Assembly (NCBI GenBank): GCA_900543845.1
Contig: UQTD01000067.1
Location: 1 to 9,672, forward strand
Direction of reading: 5' to 3'
DNA length: 9,672 bases
Origin: an uncultured Collinsella sp.
GTDB lineage: Bacteria > Actinomycetota > Coriobacteriia > Coriobacteriales > Coriobacteriaceae
The notes beneath the pieces were generated by a model, which saw nothing but the letters and a program-made list of their open reading frames with translations, did not search any database and was not told the origin of the DNA. The stretch's first letter is position 1. Each line of letters starts with the position of its first letter. The position numbers and the translations under genes are program-made. Of this stretch, positions 1 through 7,193 are shown piece after piece.

Positions 1-164
1 ATCTCCGTTGTCTTTTATGTGGGTCTAGCAAACCACATAAAAGACAACGGAGGTATCCATGGATAATCAAGGTTTAGCAAATTGCTGAATAGTTACTGTT
101 TTTTTAACCGGTTACTGTAATTCTATCAGTCCAGTTTCTTTCCGGTCAGCACTGCTTCTATCTC
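1..164. other. AT-richer non-coding flank of the hydrogenase
   Basis: This stretch lies downstream of the hydrogenase stop codon and is clearly lower in GC than the rest of the window. Besides the inverted repeat at 3-52 it has a small inverted repeat AGCAAATTGCT (76-86), two direct copies of GTTACTGT (92-99 and 111-118) and a run of seven or more T (about 99-105). No convincing terminator for the minus-strand hydrogenase and no gene are visible. The composition suggests foreign DNA such as the end of a mobile element, or a different source genome, but no transposase is present to support a specific element. Confidence 0.5.
3..52. repeat. Perfect 20-bp inverted repeat with 10-bp spacer
   Basis: CTCCGTTGTCTTTTATGTGG at 3-22 is exactly repeated in inverse orientation at 33-52, separated by GTCTAGCAAA. 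Neither strand has a T-run after the stem, so it does not look like an intrinsic terminator. On the + strand the right arm carries a GGAGG (49-53) five bases before an ATG at 59-61, which opens only a 9-codon frame (59-88). Folding would hide that ribosome site. A 12-bp palindrome (TATCCATGGATA, 54-65) abuts it. It could be a transposon or recombination end, a leader hairpin, or a fold-back at a contig edge; the sequence alone does not decide. Confidence 0.85.
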
Positions 165-1247
165 TTATCTTACCTTACGGATCACCCGGACATCCTCGTC
201 CAGATTGGGGGCAAGGGGCATCTGCCATCCAAAATGATCGGTATGCAGCAGATGATGCGCCTTCTCTCCGCAGGGTGTCTCCAGGAACTCCTGATAGAGT
301 GCCTGCACCTCCGGATTCTCATGGGAAAACCGCATGACATTCTTCTCATCGTAGCGGTAGAGCACCTGTCCCCGTTCTCCGGCCCGCTCCTCGTTGTAGT
401 GGATGGGCTGGCCGCCGCCGCCCACGCAGCCGCCGGGACATGCCATGACTTCCACAAAGTCATACTGCACCTCGCCCCGCCGAAGGGCACGGATCAGTTT
501 TCTTGCATTACCAAGGCCGCTGACCACCGCAGTACGCACCCGAACACCCGCAACGTCATATTCGGCTTCCTTCCAGCCGTCCAGGCCGCGCACATCGGTA
601 AAAAAGTCGGCGTCGGGGTTCTTGCCCGTCACCAGGTAATAGGCCGAGCGCACGGCAGCCTCCATCACGCCGCCCGTGGCGCCAAAGATCACACCCGCGC
701 CCGTGCCAAAGCCCAGCGGCGTGTCGAGCGGCTCCTCAACCAGCGTGTCGACGCTCACGTGGCTCGCGCGGATCATGCGCACCATCTCGCGCACCGTCAG
801 CGCAACGTCCACATCGGGCGTGCCGTCCTTGCCCACCATGCTCGGCAGCGCGCACTCGGCCTTCTTGGCCGTGCACGGCATAACGGACACCACAAACAGG
901 CGCTCGGGCTCCACGCCCAGCACCTTGGCGTAGTAGGTCTTGGCGATGGCGCCGAACATCTGCTGCGGCGACTTGGACGTGGACAGGCTGTCGACAAACT
1001 CGGGGTAGCGCGCCTTCACAAAGCGCACCCAACCCGGGCAGCAGCTCGTGAACATGGGCCAGCCACGGCTGTCGCCCTCGCCCTTGGCGGCCTTACCCAG
1101 GCGCTCGAGCAGCTCGGAGCCCTCCTCCATAATGGTGAGGTCGGCCGAGAAGTCGGTGTCGAACACGTACTCAAAGCCCACGCGGCGCAGCGCACAGGCT
1201 AGGCGCTCGACGGTAGCCTCCTCGCGCGGAATGCCGAGCTCCTCGCC
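165..1247 (-). pseudogene. hydA: [FeFe]-hydrogenase, C-terminal H-cluster domain, cut off by a TGA
   Basis: This is the catalytic half of an [FeFe]-hydrogenase, in the same frame as the 253-residue N-terminal piece encoded just upstream and separated from it only by TGA at 1248-1250. Numbering through the stop as one 614-residue protein, the three H-cluster signatures are intact: TSCCPGW (about 321-327), MPCTAKKAE (about 377-385) and EVMACPGGCVGGGGQP (about 520-535). The cluster cysteines would be near 324, 379, 524 and 528, with the proton-relay Cys at 323. The longest open frame begins at a GTG at 1181, but that GTG is just the Val of a conserved stretch and has no ribosome site, so independent translation is unlikely. 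The last part (165 to about 560) has different codon use (CGG, CGT and AGA arginines). Without readthrough this piece is silent and the hydrogenase inactive. Confidence 0.82.
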
Positions 1248-2009
1248 TCAGGCGCTACGCACGGCCGGCGCAATCTGCACCAGCACGATCTTGTCGGGAT
1301 CGGCGATGGCGTCGAACACGGTCTCGGTATCGTCGCGCTCGCGCAGGGCGCCCGTCGGGCAATGCGTGATGCACTGACCGCACGCAACGCAATCGGTCTT
1401 GCCGATCGGCGCACGCCCGCGGGTGCCCACGGCGGTGTGCGTGGCACGGTTGGTCAGGTCCCAAATCCCTAAGCCCTGCACGCTCTCGCACACCTTGATG
1501 CAGCGCATGCATTTGATGCACTTGTCGTTATCGCGGATGATGGGGAAATCGAAGTCCCAGCCCTCGCGCGCCAGATGCTGCTCGTACGGCAGATAGAAGA
1601 TGCCCAGGTCGTTGGCGATGGTCTGCAGGTTGCAGTTACCGCTGCGCACGCAGCTCGTGCAGCGCGAGTCGTGTTGGGACAGCAGCAGCTGCACGTTGGT
1701 GCGACGCGCCTCGCGGGCCTTGGGGCTGTTGGTGTGGACCACCATGCCGTCGAGCACGTAGTTGTTGCAGGCGGCAACCAGCTGATCGCAGCCCTCAACC
1801 TCGACCACGCACACGCGGCAACCGCCGATCTCGTTTAGATCGCGCAGGTAGCACAGGGTGGGAATCTGGATGCCGACAGACTTGGCCGCATCCAGGATCG
1901 TGGTGTGCTCGGGCACCACGACCTCGCAATTATCGATAGTGAGCTTGACCATGTTGAGTGCTCCGCTTTCGGTGTTGTCGCTGACAGTGGGGTTGTTGAG
2001 CTCTACCAT
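1248..2009 (-). CDS. hydA: [FeFe]-hydrogenase, N-terminal iron-sulfur half (truncated)
   Basis: This encodes 253 residues forming the electron-input part of a cytoplasmic [FeFe]-hydrogenase. A ferredoxin-like [2Fe-2S] domain comes first (Cys 53, 64, 67, 81), then a His-Cys [4Fe-4S] segment (His113, Cys117, 120, 126), then a two-[4Fe-4S] ferredoxin domain (Cys 164/167/170/174 and 207/210/213/217). All ligands are present. The frame ends at TGA right after the family motif IAPAVR-S-A, where I expect Trp followed by GEELG; the remaining family sequence continues in frame beyond it. The start at 2009 is chosen because GGAGGGAGGAA precedes it and its ATG overlaps the TAG of the upstream gene, implying translational coupling. 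A second ATG (1952, GGAG eight bases before) would drop 19 residues. The product as read could only be an iron-sulfur protein without the H-cluster. Confidence 0.85.
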   Translation of the reverse strand: MVELNNPTVSDNTESGALNMVKLTIDNCEVVVPEHTTILDAAKSVGIQIPTLCYLRDLNEIGGCRVCVVEVEGCDQLVAACNNYVLDGMVVHTNSPKAREARRTNVQLLLSQHDSRCTSCVRSGNCNLQTIANDLGIFYLPYEQHLAREGWDFDFPIIRDNDKCIKCMRCIKVCESVQGLGIWDLTNRATHTAVGTRGRAPIGKTDCVACGQCITHCPTGALRERDDTETVFDAIADPDKIVLVQIAPAVRSA

Positions 2010-3835
2010 TCCAGGTTCCTCCCTCCGCGGAACGCGCCAAAGCCAAAGTGGTCGCAACGCAGGCAGCGGCTTGCCTCCTGGCGTGCCTCCTGCTCGGTGA
2101 GACCCTGCTCGACCAGATTCCAATCGTGGATGCGCTCGCCGGCCTCGCGCTCGCCCAGCTCGCAGCGGCCGCACTCGTGCTTGCCCTTAAACTGCACGGT
2201 CGGCAGCTCCACGTCGAGCTTTATCTTGTGGTCAAAGCCCAGGTAGCGGTCGATATTTGCCGAAGCAACGCGGCCGGCGTTGATGGCACGGATGACGGTG
2301 GCGGGACCGGTCTGGCAGTCGCCGCCGCTAAAGAGGCCATCGAAGTTAGGCACGGCGCCATCCGAATCGGTGACCACGCAGCCCCACTTACAGGCGATGC
2401 CCATGTCCTCAAACGGCTTGGAATCGATGTCCTGGCCAATGGCCACAAACACGCGCTCGCAGGGAATGACGCGCTCGGGCGTGGCTGCGGCACGCGGGGC
2501 CGGACGCCCACGACGGGGCTCGCCGATAATCTGCGGCTGCACGCGCAGGCCACTCACGCGACCTTCCTCACCCGTCTCGATAGCGAGCGGTGCGGTGAGT
2601 TCCAAAACCTCGCAGCCCTCGGCCTGGGCGCCGGCGATCTCGGCATCCTGGGCCGTCATGTCGCAGATGCGGCGGCGGTAGACGATGCTCACCTTTTCGG
2701 CACCACAGCGTACGGCAGAGCGCGCCACGTCCATGGCCACATTGCCGCCGCCGATGACACACACGCGCTGGCCGCTCAAGTCGGGCAGCTCATCGTCGCC
2801 GATGGCGCGCAGCATCTTGACGGCCGACTCCACGCCGGGCGCCTCTTCGCCCGGAAGGCCGAGCTTCTTGTCGCTGTGGGCGCCAATGGCCAGGTAGACG
2901 GCATCGAACTCGTCGCGCAGGCGGGCGAGCTCCTCGCCGCTCACGGAGTGGTCGAGTTCCACATCGATGCCGGCACTCAAGATCCAGTCGATCTCAGCCT
3001 GCAGGCGCTCGCGTGGCAGACGGTAGCTGGGAATGCCATAGCGCAGCATGCCGCCCAGGTGGTGGCGCTGCTCAAAGATGGTCACCTTATGGCCCATCAC
3101 GGCCAGGTAGTAGGCGCAGGAAAGGCCGGCCGGGCCGCCGCCAATCACGGCGATGCGCTTGCCGGTGTCGTCGACCACGCTGGGCTTGTAATCGTTGAGG
3201 TCGCTATGCTCAACGGCAAAACGCTTGAGGGCGAGGATGTTCATGGGATCGTCGACCATGCCGCGACGGCAGTGCATCTCGCAGGGATGCTCGCACACCA
3301 GGCCGCAAACGAGCGGCAGCGGGTTGTTCTTGCGGATGACCTTGACGGCATCGGCATAGCGGCCGGCCTCGACCAGCGAAATGTAACCGGGAATGTCGAC
3401 GTGCGCCGGGCAGCCCGAGACGCACGGGACGCGGGCCTCGCGGTCAAAGCCACAGGAGTGCTCGCGGATGTGGTGCTCAAAATCGTCGCGAAAACCGCGG
3501 ATAGCCGTAAGCGCCATGGCACCGGCCTCGTAACCGATGGCGCAGTCGCTCGAAAGGTAGATGGTGCGGGCCGTGCGCTCAATCAAATTGAGCGTGGACT
3601 CGTCGGCGCGGCCTTCGAGCACATCGGCGAGCAGGTCGCTCAGCGCGCTCAGGCCCACGCGGCAGGGCGTACACTTGCCGCAGCTCTGAGTGGAGCACAG
3701 GTTGACGAGCGCCGCCGTAAACTCGACGGGACACGGGGCGAGCGAACTCACCGCCAGACGGCGTCCGAGCGCATCATGCAGGTCGTCCATGACGGCCTGA
3801 GCGTGGCTGCGTTCCATTACGTGCAGTCGTGCCAT
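2003..3835 (-). CDS. NuoF-type [4Fe-4S] domain fused to GltD-like NAD(P)H/FAD oxidoreductase
   Basis: This 610-residue cytoplasmic protein should pass electrons between NAD(P)H and the hydrogenase encoded next to it. Residues about 15-115 match the iron-sulfur end of NuoF, with CGKCTPC (Cys 52, 55, 58) and a fourth Cys at 98. The flavin/NADH-binding body of NuoF is absent. From about 128 it is like the small subunit of glutamate synthase (GltD): clustered cysteines (138, 142, 177, 181, 185, 189), an FAD motif IGGGPAGLS (231-239), a second dinucleotide motif VIGGGNVAMD (360-369), YRRR (386-389) that may favour NADPH, and an FAD-domain end at GLFSGGD (500-506). The C-terminus adds CGRC (555-558) and CLRC (591-594). 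ATG 3835 is preferred over 3850 because only it has a site (GAGGGGAT). The stop overlaps the hydrogenase start. This pairing matches what is known of glutamate-synthase-linked group A2 hydrogenases; the direction of electron flow is inference. Confidence 0.9.
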   Translation of the reverse strand: MARLHVMERSHAQAVMDDLHDALGRRLAVSSLAPCPVEFTAALVNLCSTQSCGKCTPCRVGLSALSDLLADVLEGRADESTLNLIERTARTIYLSSDCAIGYEAGAMALTAIRGFRDDFEHHIREHSCGFDREARVPCVSGCPAHVDIPGYISLVEAGRYADAVKVIRKNNPLPLVCGLVCEHPCEMHCRRGMVDDPMNILALKRFAVEHSDLNDYKPSVVDDTGKRIAVIGGGPAGLSCAYYLAVMGHKVTIFEQRHHLGGMLRYGIPSYRLPRERLQAEIDWILSAGIDVELDHSVSGEELARLRDEFDAVYLAIGAHSDKKLGLPGEEAPGVESAVKMLRAIGDDELPDLSGQRVCVIGGGNVAMDVARSAVRCGAEKVSIVYRRRICDMTAQDAEIAGAQAEGCEVLELTAPLAIETGEEGRVSGLRVQPQIIGEPRRGRPAPRAAATPERVIPCERVFVAIGQDIDSKPFEDMGIACKWGCVVTDSDGAVPNFDGLFSGGDCQTGPATVIRAINAGRVASANIDRYLGFDHKIKLDVELPTVQFKGKHECGRCELGEREAGERIHDWNLVEQGLTEQEARQEASRCLRCDHFGFGAFRGGRNLEW

Positions 3836-3856
3836 AAGATCCCCTCTCATGTGGCA

Positions 3857-3876
3857 GCCCGGAGGCGAGGCCGGGC
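3857..3876 (-). promoter_or_regulatory. GC-rich hairpin in the leader of the hydrogenase operon
   Basis: A perfect 6-bp stem (GCCCGG and CCGGGC, 8-base loop) lies just upstream of the ribosome site of the NuoF-GltD gene. It could affect mRNA stability or translation start. There is no T-run, so it is not a terminator. Confidence 0.3.
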
Positions 3877-3939
3877 GATATTGCTACACGCACAACACTG
3901 AGCTAAAAAGTTGTTAGGTCTCCACGCAGTTCGGCAGGC

Positions 3940-3968
3940 GGTATAAAATGTCGCCCTCAGCGGTGAAA
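3940..3968 (-). promoter_or_regulatory. Weak candidate promoter of the hydrogenase operon
   Basis: On the minus strand TATACC (3940-3945) could be a -10 box, with TTTCAC as a poor -35 box 17 bases upstream. It sits about 105 bp before the start of the NuoF-GltD gene and after the terminator of the PTS operon, so a promoter is needed somewhere in this gap. The -35 match is only 2 of 6, and I found no clear Rex or FNR site. Confidence 0.25.
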
Positions 3969-4020
3969 CAGAACATTACCGCAGATAAATGCCATATTTG
4001 ATAAAACGCGTTACCAAACG

Positions 4021-4054
4021 ACAATACCCCGCCCACGCAATCACGTGGACGGGG
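4021..4054 (-). terminator. Terminator of the PTS / GH4 operon
   Basis: An 11-bp stem with one G-U pair (4027-4037 and 4044-4054, 6-base loop) begins 38 bases after the GH4 stop codon. The tail read on the minus strand is only moderately T-rich (TATTGTCGTTT), so it may be leaky, in which case some transcription would run on into the hydrogenase operon. Confidence 0.6.
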
Positions 4055-4091
4055 CATTGCTCATGGTATGCGGCCAGCGACCCTGTTGCTT

Positions 4092-5474
4092 TTACTTAAG
4101 CTCGGGCCAGTAACCCTTGTTGACCTCGATCATGTCGTCGAGAACCTCCTTGGCGACCTTCATCGACGGCACGGTCTTGTTCAGCGTAAAGGCCTTGAGC
4201 GCCTTCTCGTACGAACCCTCGATCGTAGCCTCGACCACGAGCTTCTCGGAGTTCAGCTGCTGCATCATGAGGCCCTGCTGGAACAGAGGAATGTTGTCAC
4301 GGCTGATGACCTCGGGGCCGTTCTTGCCAATGTAGGCAGGCAGCTCGACCATAGCGTCGTAGGGCATGTTGGGGATAGCGCCCTTGTTCTCGCAAATGAC
4401 CAGGAAGCGCTGCTTGGTGTCGTTCTTCAGAGCGATAGCCAGGTCGGCAATCCAGTCGCCGTGGCTGCCCGCATAGAACGTGCTCTCGTCGATCTCGCCC
4501 GTCTTCTCGTAGTGGTCGATGCCGTCGAAGAGGTTCTTCTCGCGCGTCTCCTCAACCTCATTCGCACGGGTGCGCTCGGGGTTGGAGTGCTCGACGAACT
4601 CCTTCTGCTGCAGGTAGTAGTTCAGATACGTGTTGGGCAGGTACTCCGGGAAGCACTCCATGATCTCGTACTCGCCCTTCCAGACGTAGTACCAGCTACC
4701 CTTGGTGTGACGGTTCTGCTCGGGGTGCTCGTCAGCGGTCTCCTCGGGCTTCTTTGCCATGAGCGAGCCCATGCCCTTGAGGTAGGAGTCGGGCAGCAGG
4801 ATCTGGTGCTCCTTGATGTACTCGCGCAGCTGCGGCAGGACTTCCTCGCCCTTGTGGCGGATCGAGGTGAACCAACCAAAGTGGTTAAGGCCAAAGTAAT
4901 CGTACTCGACATCCTTCTTGTCGATATCGAGCGCGGCGCAAACCACGTCGATGATCGCGATCGGCATGTCGCAGATGTTGATGATACGAGCGTTGGGACG
5001 CAGCACGCGGCAGCCCTCGGAGACGATGGCGGCAGGGTTGGAGTAGTTGAGAATCCAGTAGTCCTTCTTGGCGTACTTCTCAACGTCATCGATCAGCTCG
5101 ACCATGGGGAAGATGGTGCGCATGCCGTAGGCAAGGCCGCCGCAACCGCAAGTCTCCTGACCCACGCAGCCGTGACGCAGCGGAATCTTCTCGTCCTGCT
5201 CGCGCATGGCGTAGCCGCCCACGCGCATCTGGGCAAACACGAAGCTCGCGTCGGTAAAAGCCGTCTCCTTGTCGGTGGTCACCGTGAGCTTGATGTCCAG
5301 GCCGAGGTCCTCGTGCAAAATCCAGTCCACGAGCACGCCGATCTTGCGCTGGCGCTCCTCGTTGATGTCGTACAGACGAATCTCGTCAACGTCGAGCTCG
5401 TCCTTGCGCAGAGCGATGGACTTGACGATGCCGGGGGTAAAGGTGGATCCGCCACCACACAGAGTAATGATCAT
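4092..5474 (-). CDS. glvA: GH4 6-phospho-alpha-glucosidase
   Basis: This encodes 460 residues of the NAD- and metal-dependent glycoside hydrolase family 4. These enzymes cleave 6-phosphorylated disaccharides delivered by a PTS, such as maltose 6-phosphate, to glucose and glucose 6-phosphate in the cytoplasm. The NAD-binding start is GGGSTFTPG (7-15), followed by GQETCG (105-110), NYSNPAA (143-149), the metal ligand in CDMP (Cys168) and NHFGW (His198). CDMP is the form typical of alpha-glucoside enzymes; beta-specific members usually differ there. It aligns along its length with the GlvA/MalH/AglB type and is slightly longer, with extra residues around 235-270. One family Pro is replaced, giving GQETCGCGG. 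It starts three bases after the stop of the permease gene, with AAGGAG lying inside the end of that gene, so the two are translationally coupled. The exact sugar cannot be read from sequence. Confidence 0.94.
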   Translation of the reverse strand: MIITLCGGGSTFTPGIVKSIALRKDELDVDEIRLYDINEERQRKIGVLVDWILHEDLGLDIKLTVTTDKETAFTDASFVFAQMRVGGYAMREQDEKIPLRHGCVGQETCGCGGLAYGMRTIFPMVELIDDVEKYAKKDYWILNYSNPAAIVSEGCRVLRPNARIINICDMPIAIIDVVCAALDIDKKDVEYDYFGLNHFGWFTSIRHKGEEVLPQLREYIKEHQILLPDSYLKGMGSLMAKKPEETADEHPEQNRHTKGSWYYVWKGEYEIMECFPEYLPNTYLNYYLQQKEFVEHSNPERTRANEVEETREKNLFDGIDHYEKTGEIDESTFYAGSHGDWIADLAIALKNDTKQRFLVICENKGAIPNMPYDAMVELPAYIGKNGPEVISRDNIPLFQQGLMMQQLNSEKLVVEATIEGSYEKALKAFTLNKTVPSMKVAKEVLDDMIEVNKGYWPELK

Positions 5475-5477
5475 TGT

Positions 5478-7094
5478 TTACTGCTCCTTCTCAATTGCGT
5501 TTTCGACCTTGTCGCGCATCTCGGCGACCTTCATGCCAAAGATGATCTGGATATTATTGCCGTTGCGGTTGATGCCGCTGTTGGGCACGTGGTTGATGAG
5601 GTCCTCATTGATGAGGTCCGGGTTCTTAACGTTCACGCGGAGACGCGTAAAGCAGTTCTCGAGCTCCTCGATGTTGTCCTTGCCACCAAGACCTGCAACC
5701 AGGTCGGCAATGCCCGCATCGACGCCCTCTGCGGGAGCCGCGGCAACAGCGCCCTGCTTCACCGCGACAGACGCGGCGGCCTCGCCCTCGGCAACGGACT
5801 CGGCGAGCTCGGACTCCTCCTCGCGACCAGGCGTGTGGAGGTTGAGCTTCTTAATAAGGAAGGTAAAGAGGAAGAAGTACAGAGCGGCGTTGACGACTCC
5901 GAGCACCAGCATAACCGGCCAGTTGGTCTTATCGACACCGAGGACCAGGTTGGAAACCACGATGTTGATGATGCCGCCTGCAGTCGAAGCGGGCACGGAG
6001 AGGACCTTGAGCAGGACCAGGAAGATGCCGGAAAGAACCGAGTGAACGACAAAGAGCACGGGAGCAGCAAAGACAAAGAGGAAGTCCATGGGCTCGGTCA
6101 CGCAGGAGAGCACGGCGGTGATGATCAGCGGGATGATAACGGCCTTGGTCTTATCCTTGTTCCCCTTGTAAGCGGTGACGATAAAGGCGAGACCGATACC
6201 GATGTAGGGCCACAGGTTGTTGAAGGTGTAGCTGTTGAAGTAGGTGCTATCGGAGAAGGGCTGGCCCGTCATTGCCATCTCGGCGACACGGATGGGGTAG
6301 GCGCCGGCGATAACCTGATCGCCCAGCGTCAGGGTGCCACCCACATCGGAGAACTGGAACGGGGTGTAGATGAGGTGGTGCAGACCGGTGGGAACGAGCA
6401 GCTTGTTGAGCATGCCGTAGATAAACAGACCGATGTTGCCCGACTCCTTAATGATGCCGGCAACGGAGGAGATGGCACCCTGAACCGGAGGCCAAACGAT
6501 GCAGAAGCCAGCGCCCATGATCCAGGAAATGATGATCATGATCAGGAACGGAAAGCGAACGCCCGAGAACATCGAAAGGGCAATGGGGAACTGCTTGTTC
6601 GAGTACTTGTTGAACACGGCACCGGTGATGCAACCGAGAATAATGCCGCCAAACACGCCGGTATCGAGCACCTGAATGCCCATAACGGTGGCCTGGCCGG
6701 TTCCGGTAAGACCGAGCATGCCGCTCGCATCGGCAAGAGAGCCGGTGGCGTTGAGTACGATGTTGTTAGCCTGCAGGAACAGGAAGAACGACATCAGGGC
6801 GATCAGCGAGGCATGGCCCTTGTTCTTCTTTGCCATGGCGCCGGCGATGCCCACGCAGAACAGAATCGAGAGGTTGTTGATGATAAACATCAGCGACTGG
6901 TAGACAACGGCGCCCACAAGCTGGAACGGACCGGAGCCCAGTACGGGGACCAAAGCACAAATGGTCTTGTTGGTCAGAATGATGCCCACGATGAGCAGGA
7001 TGCCGGCAACCGAGAGATACATCATCGGCTGAACGATCGACTTCGCGAACACCTCCAACGGCGCTTTGAAATTGAACTTCTTTTTTGCGGTCAT
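5478..7094 (-). CDS. glvC: PTS alpha-glucoside-type permease, EIICB
   Basis: This 538-residue inner-membrane protein of the glucose/glucoside PTS superfamily imports a sugar and phosphorylates it on the way in. The EIIC part (about 15-415) shows many hydrophobic segments and the family landmarks GLHH (237-240) and TEP (333-335). A charged, Ala/Glu-rich linker (about 420-460) leads to the EIIB domain, whose phospho-accepting Cys is Cys481 in CFTRLR. No IIA domain is fused; that function is encoded two genes upstream. ATG 7094 is chosen because GGGGAG precedes it at good distance, whereas the ATG at 7121 lacks such a site. The GH4 partner right after it points to an alpha-glucoside such as maltose, trehalulose or another sucrose isomer; sequence does not separate these. 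Confidence 0.92.
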   Translation of the reverse strand: MTAKKKFNFKAPLEVFAKSIVQPMMYLSVAGILLIVGIILTNKTICALVPVLGSGPFQLVGAVVYQSLMFIINNLSILFCVGIAGAMAKKNKGHASLIALMSFFLFLQANNIVLNATGSLADASGMLGLTGTGQATVMGIQVLDTGVFGGIILGCITGAVFNKYSNKQFPIALSMFSGVRFPFLIMIIISWIMGAGFCIVWPPVQGAISSVAGIIKESGNIGLFIYGMLNKLLVPTGLHHLIYTPFQFSDVGGTLTLGDQVIAGAYPIRVAEMAMTGQPFSDSTYFNSYTFNNLWPYIGIGLAFIVTAYKGNKDKTKAVIIPLIITAVLSCVTEPMDFLFVFAAPVLFVVHSVLSGIFLVLLKVLSVPASTAGGIINIVVSNLVLGVDKTNWPVMLVLGVVNAALYFFLFTFLIKKLNLHTPGREEESELAESVAEGEAAASVAVKQGAVAAAPAEGVDAGIADLVAGLGGKDNIEELENCFTRLRVNVKNPDLINEDLINHVPNSGINRNGNNIQIIFGMKVAEMRDKVENAIEKEQ

Positions 7095-7133
7095 AGCGGT
7101 ACTCCCCTTCCTTTTCCGCAAATTAAGACAGAA

Positions 7134-7186
7134 GTGCCCTGGACAAGACCGTGAGCCTTGCCTTATATCAATCGATGTGTGGGCAC
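7134..7186 (-). promoter_or_regulatory. Nested stem between the licT and permease genes
   Basis: In the 99-base gap between the antiterminator and permease genes, the minus strand can form GTGCCC with GGGCAC (7181-7186 with 7134-7139), enclosing GGCAAG with CTTGTC (7157-7162 with 7142-7147, one G-U). A modest T-rich stretch follows. It may be an mRNA processing or stability element that sets the ratio of regulator to permease, or a weak attenuator. It does not match the LicT-type antiterminator consensus. Confidence 0.3.
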
Positions 7187-7193
7187 GTTATGC

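Noticed and set aside
1248..1250. TGA as selenocysteine or as recoded tryptophan
   Set aside because: No Sec is expected at this position in [FeFe]-hydrogenases, and no TGA occurs inside any other recognised gene here. A point mutation is simpler.
2048..3901. 617-codon + strand frame opposite the NuoF-GltD gene
   Set aside because: An antisense shadow; the minus strand encodes intact cluster and nucleotide-binding motifs.
3880..3930. Possible Rex or FNR operator before the hydrogenase operon
   Set aside because: ACAAC and GTTGT occur as a loose inverted pair, but the spacing and flanks do not fit either consensus.
4068..7154. 1028-codon open frame on the + strand across the GH4 and permease genes
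   Set aside because: It is the mirror of two clearly recognised minus-strand genes. Long antisense frames are common in GC-rich DNA; its Leu/Val/Asp/His-rich product resembles no family and it has no ribosome site.
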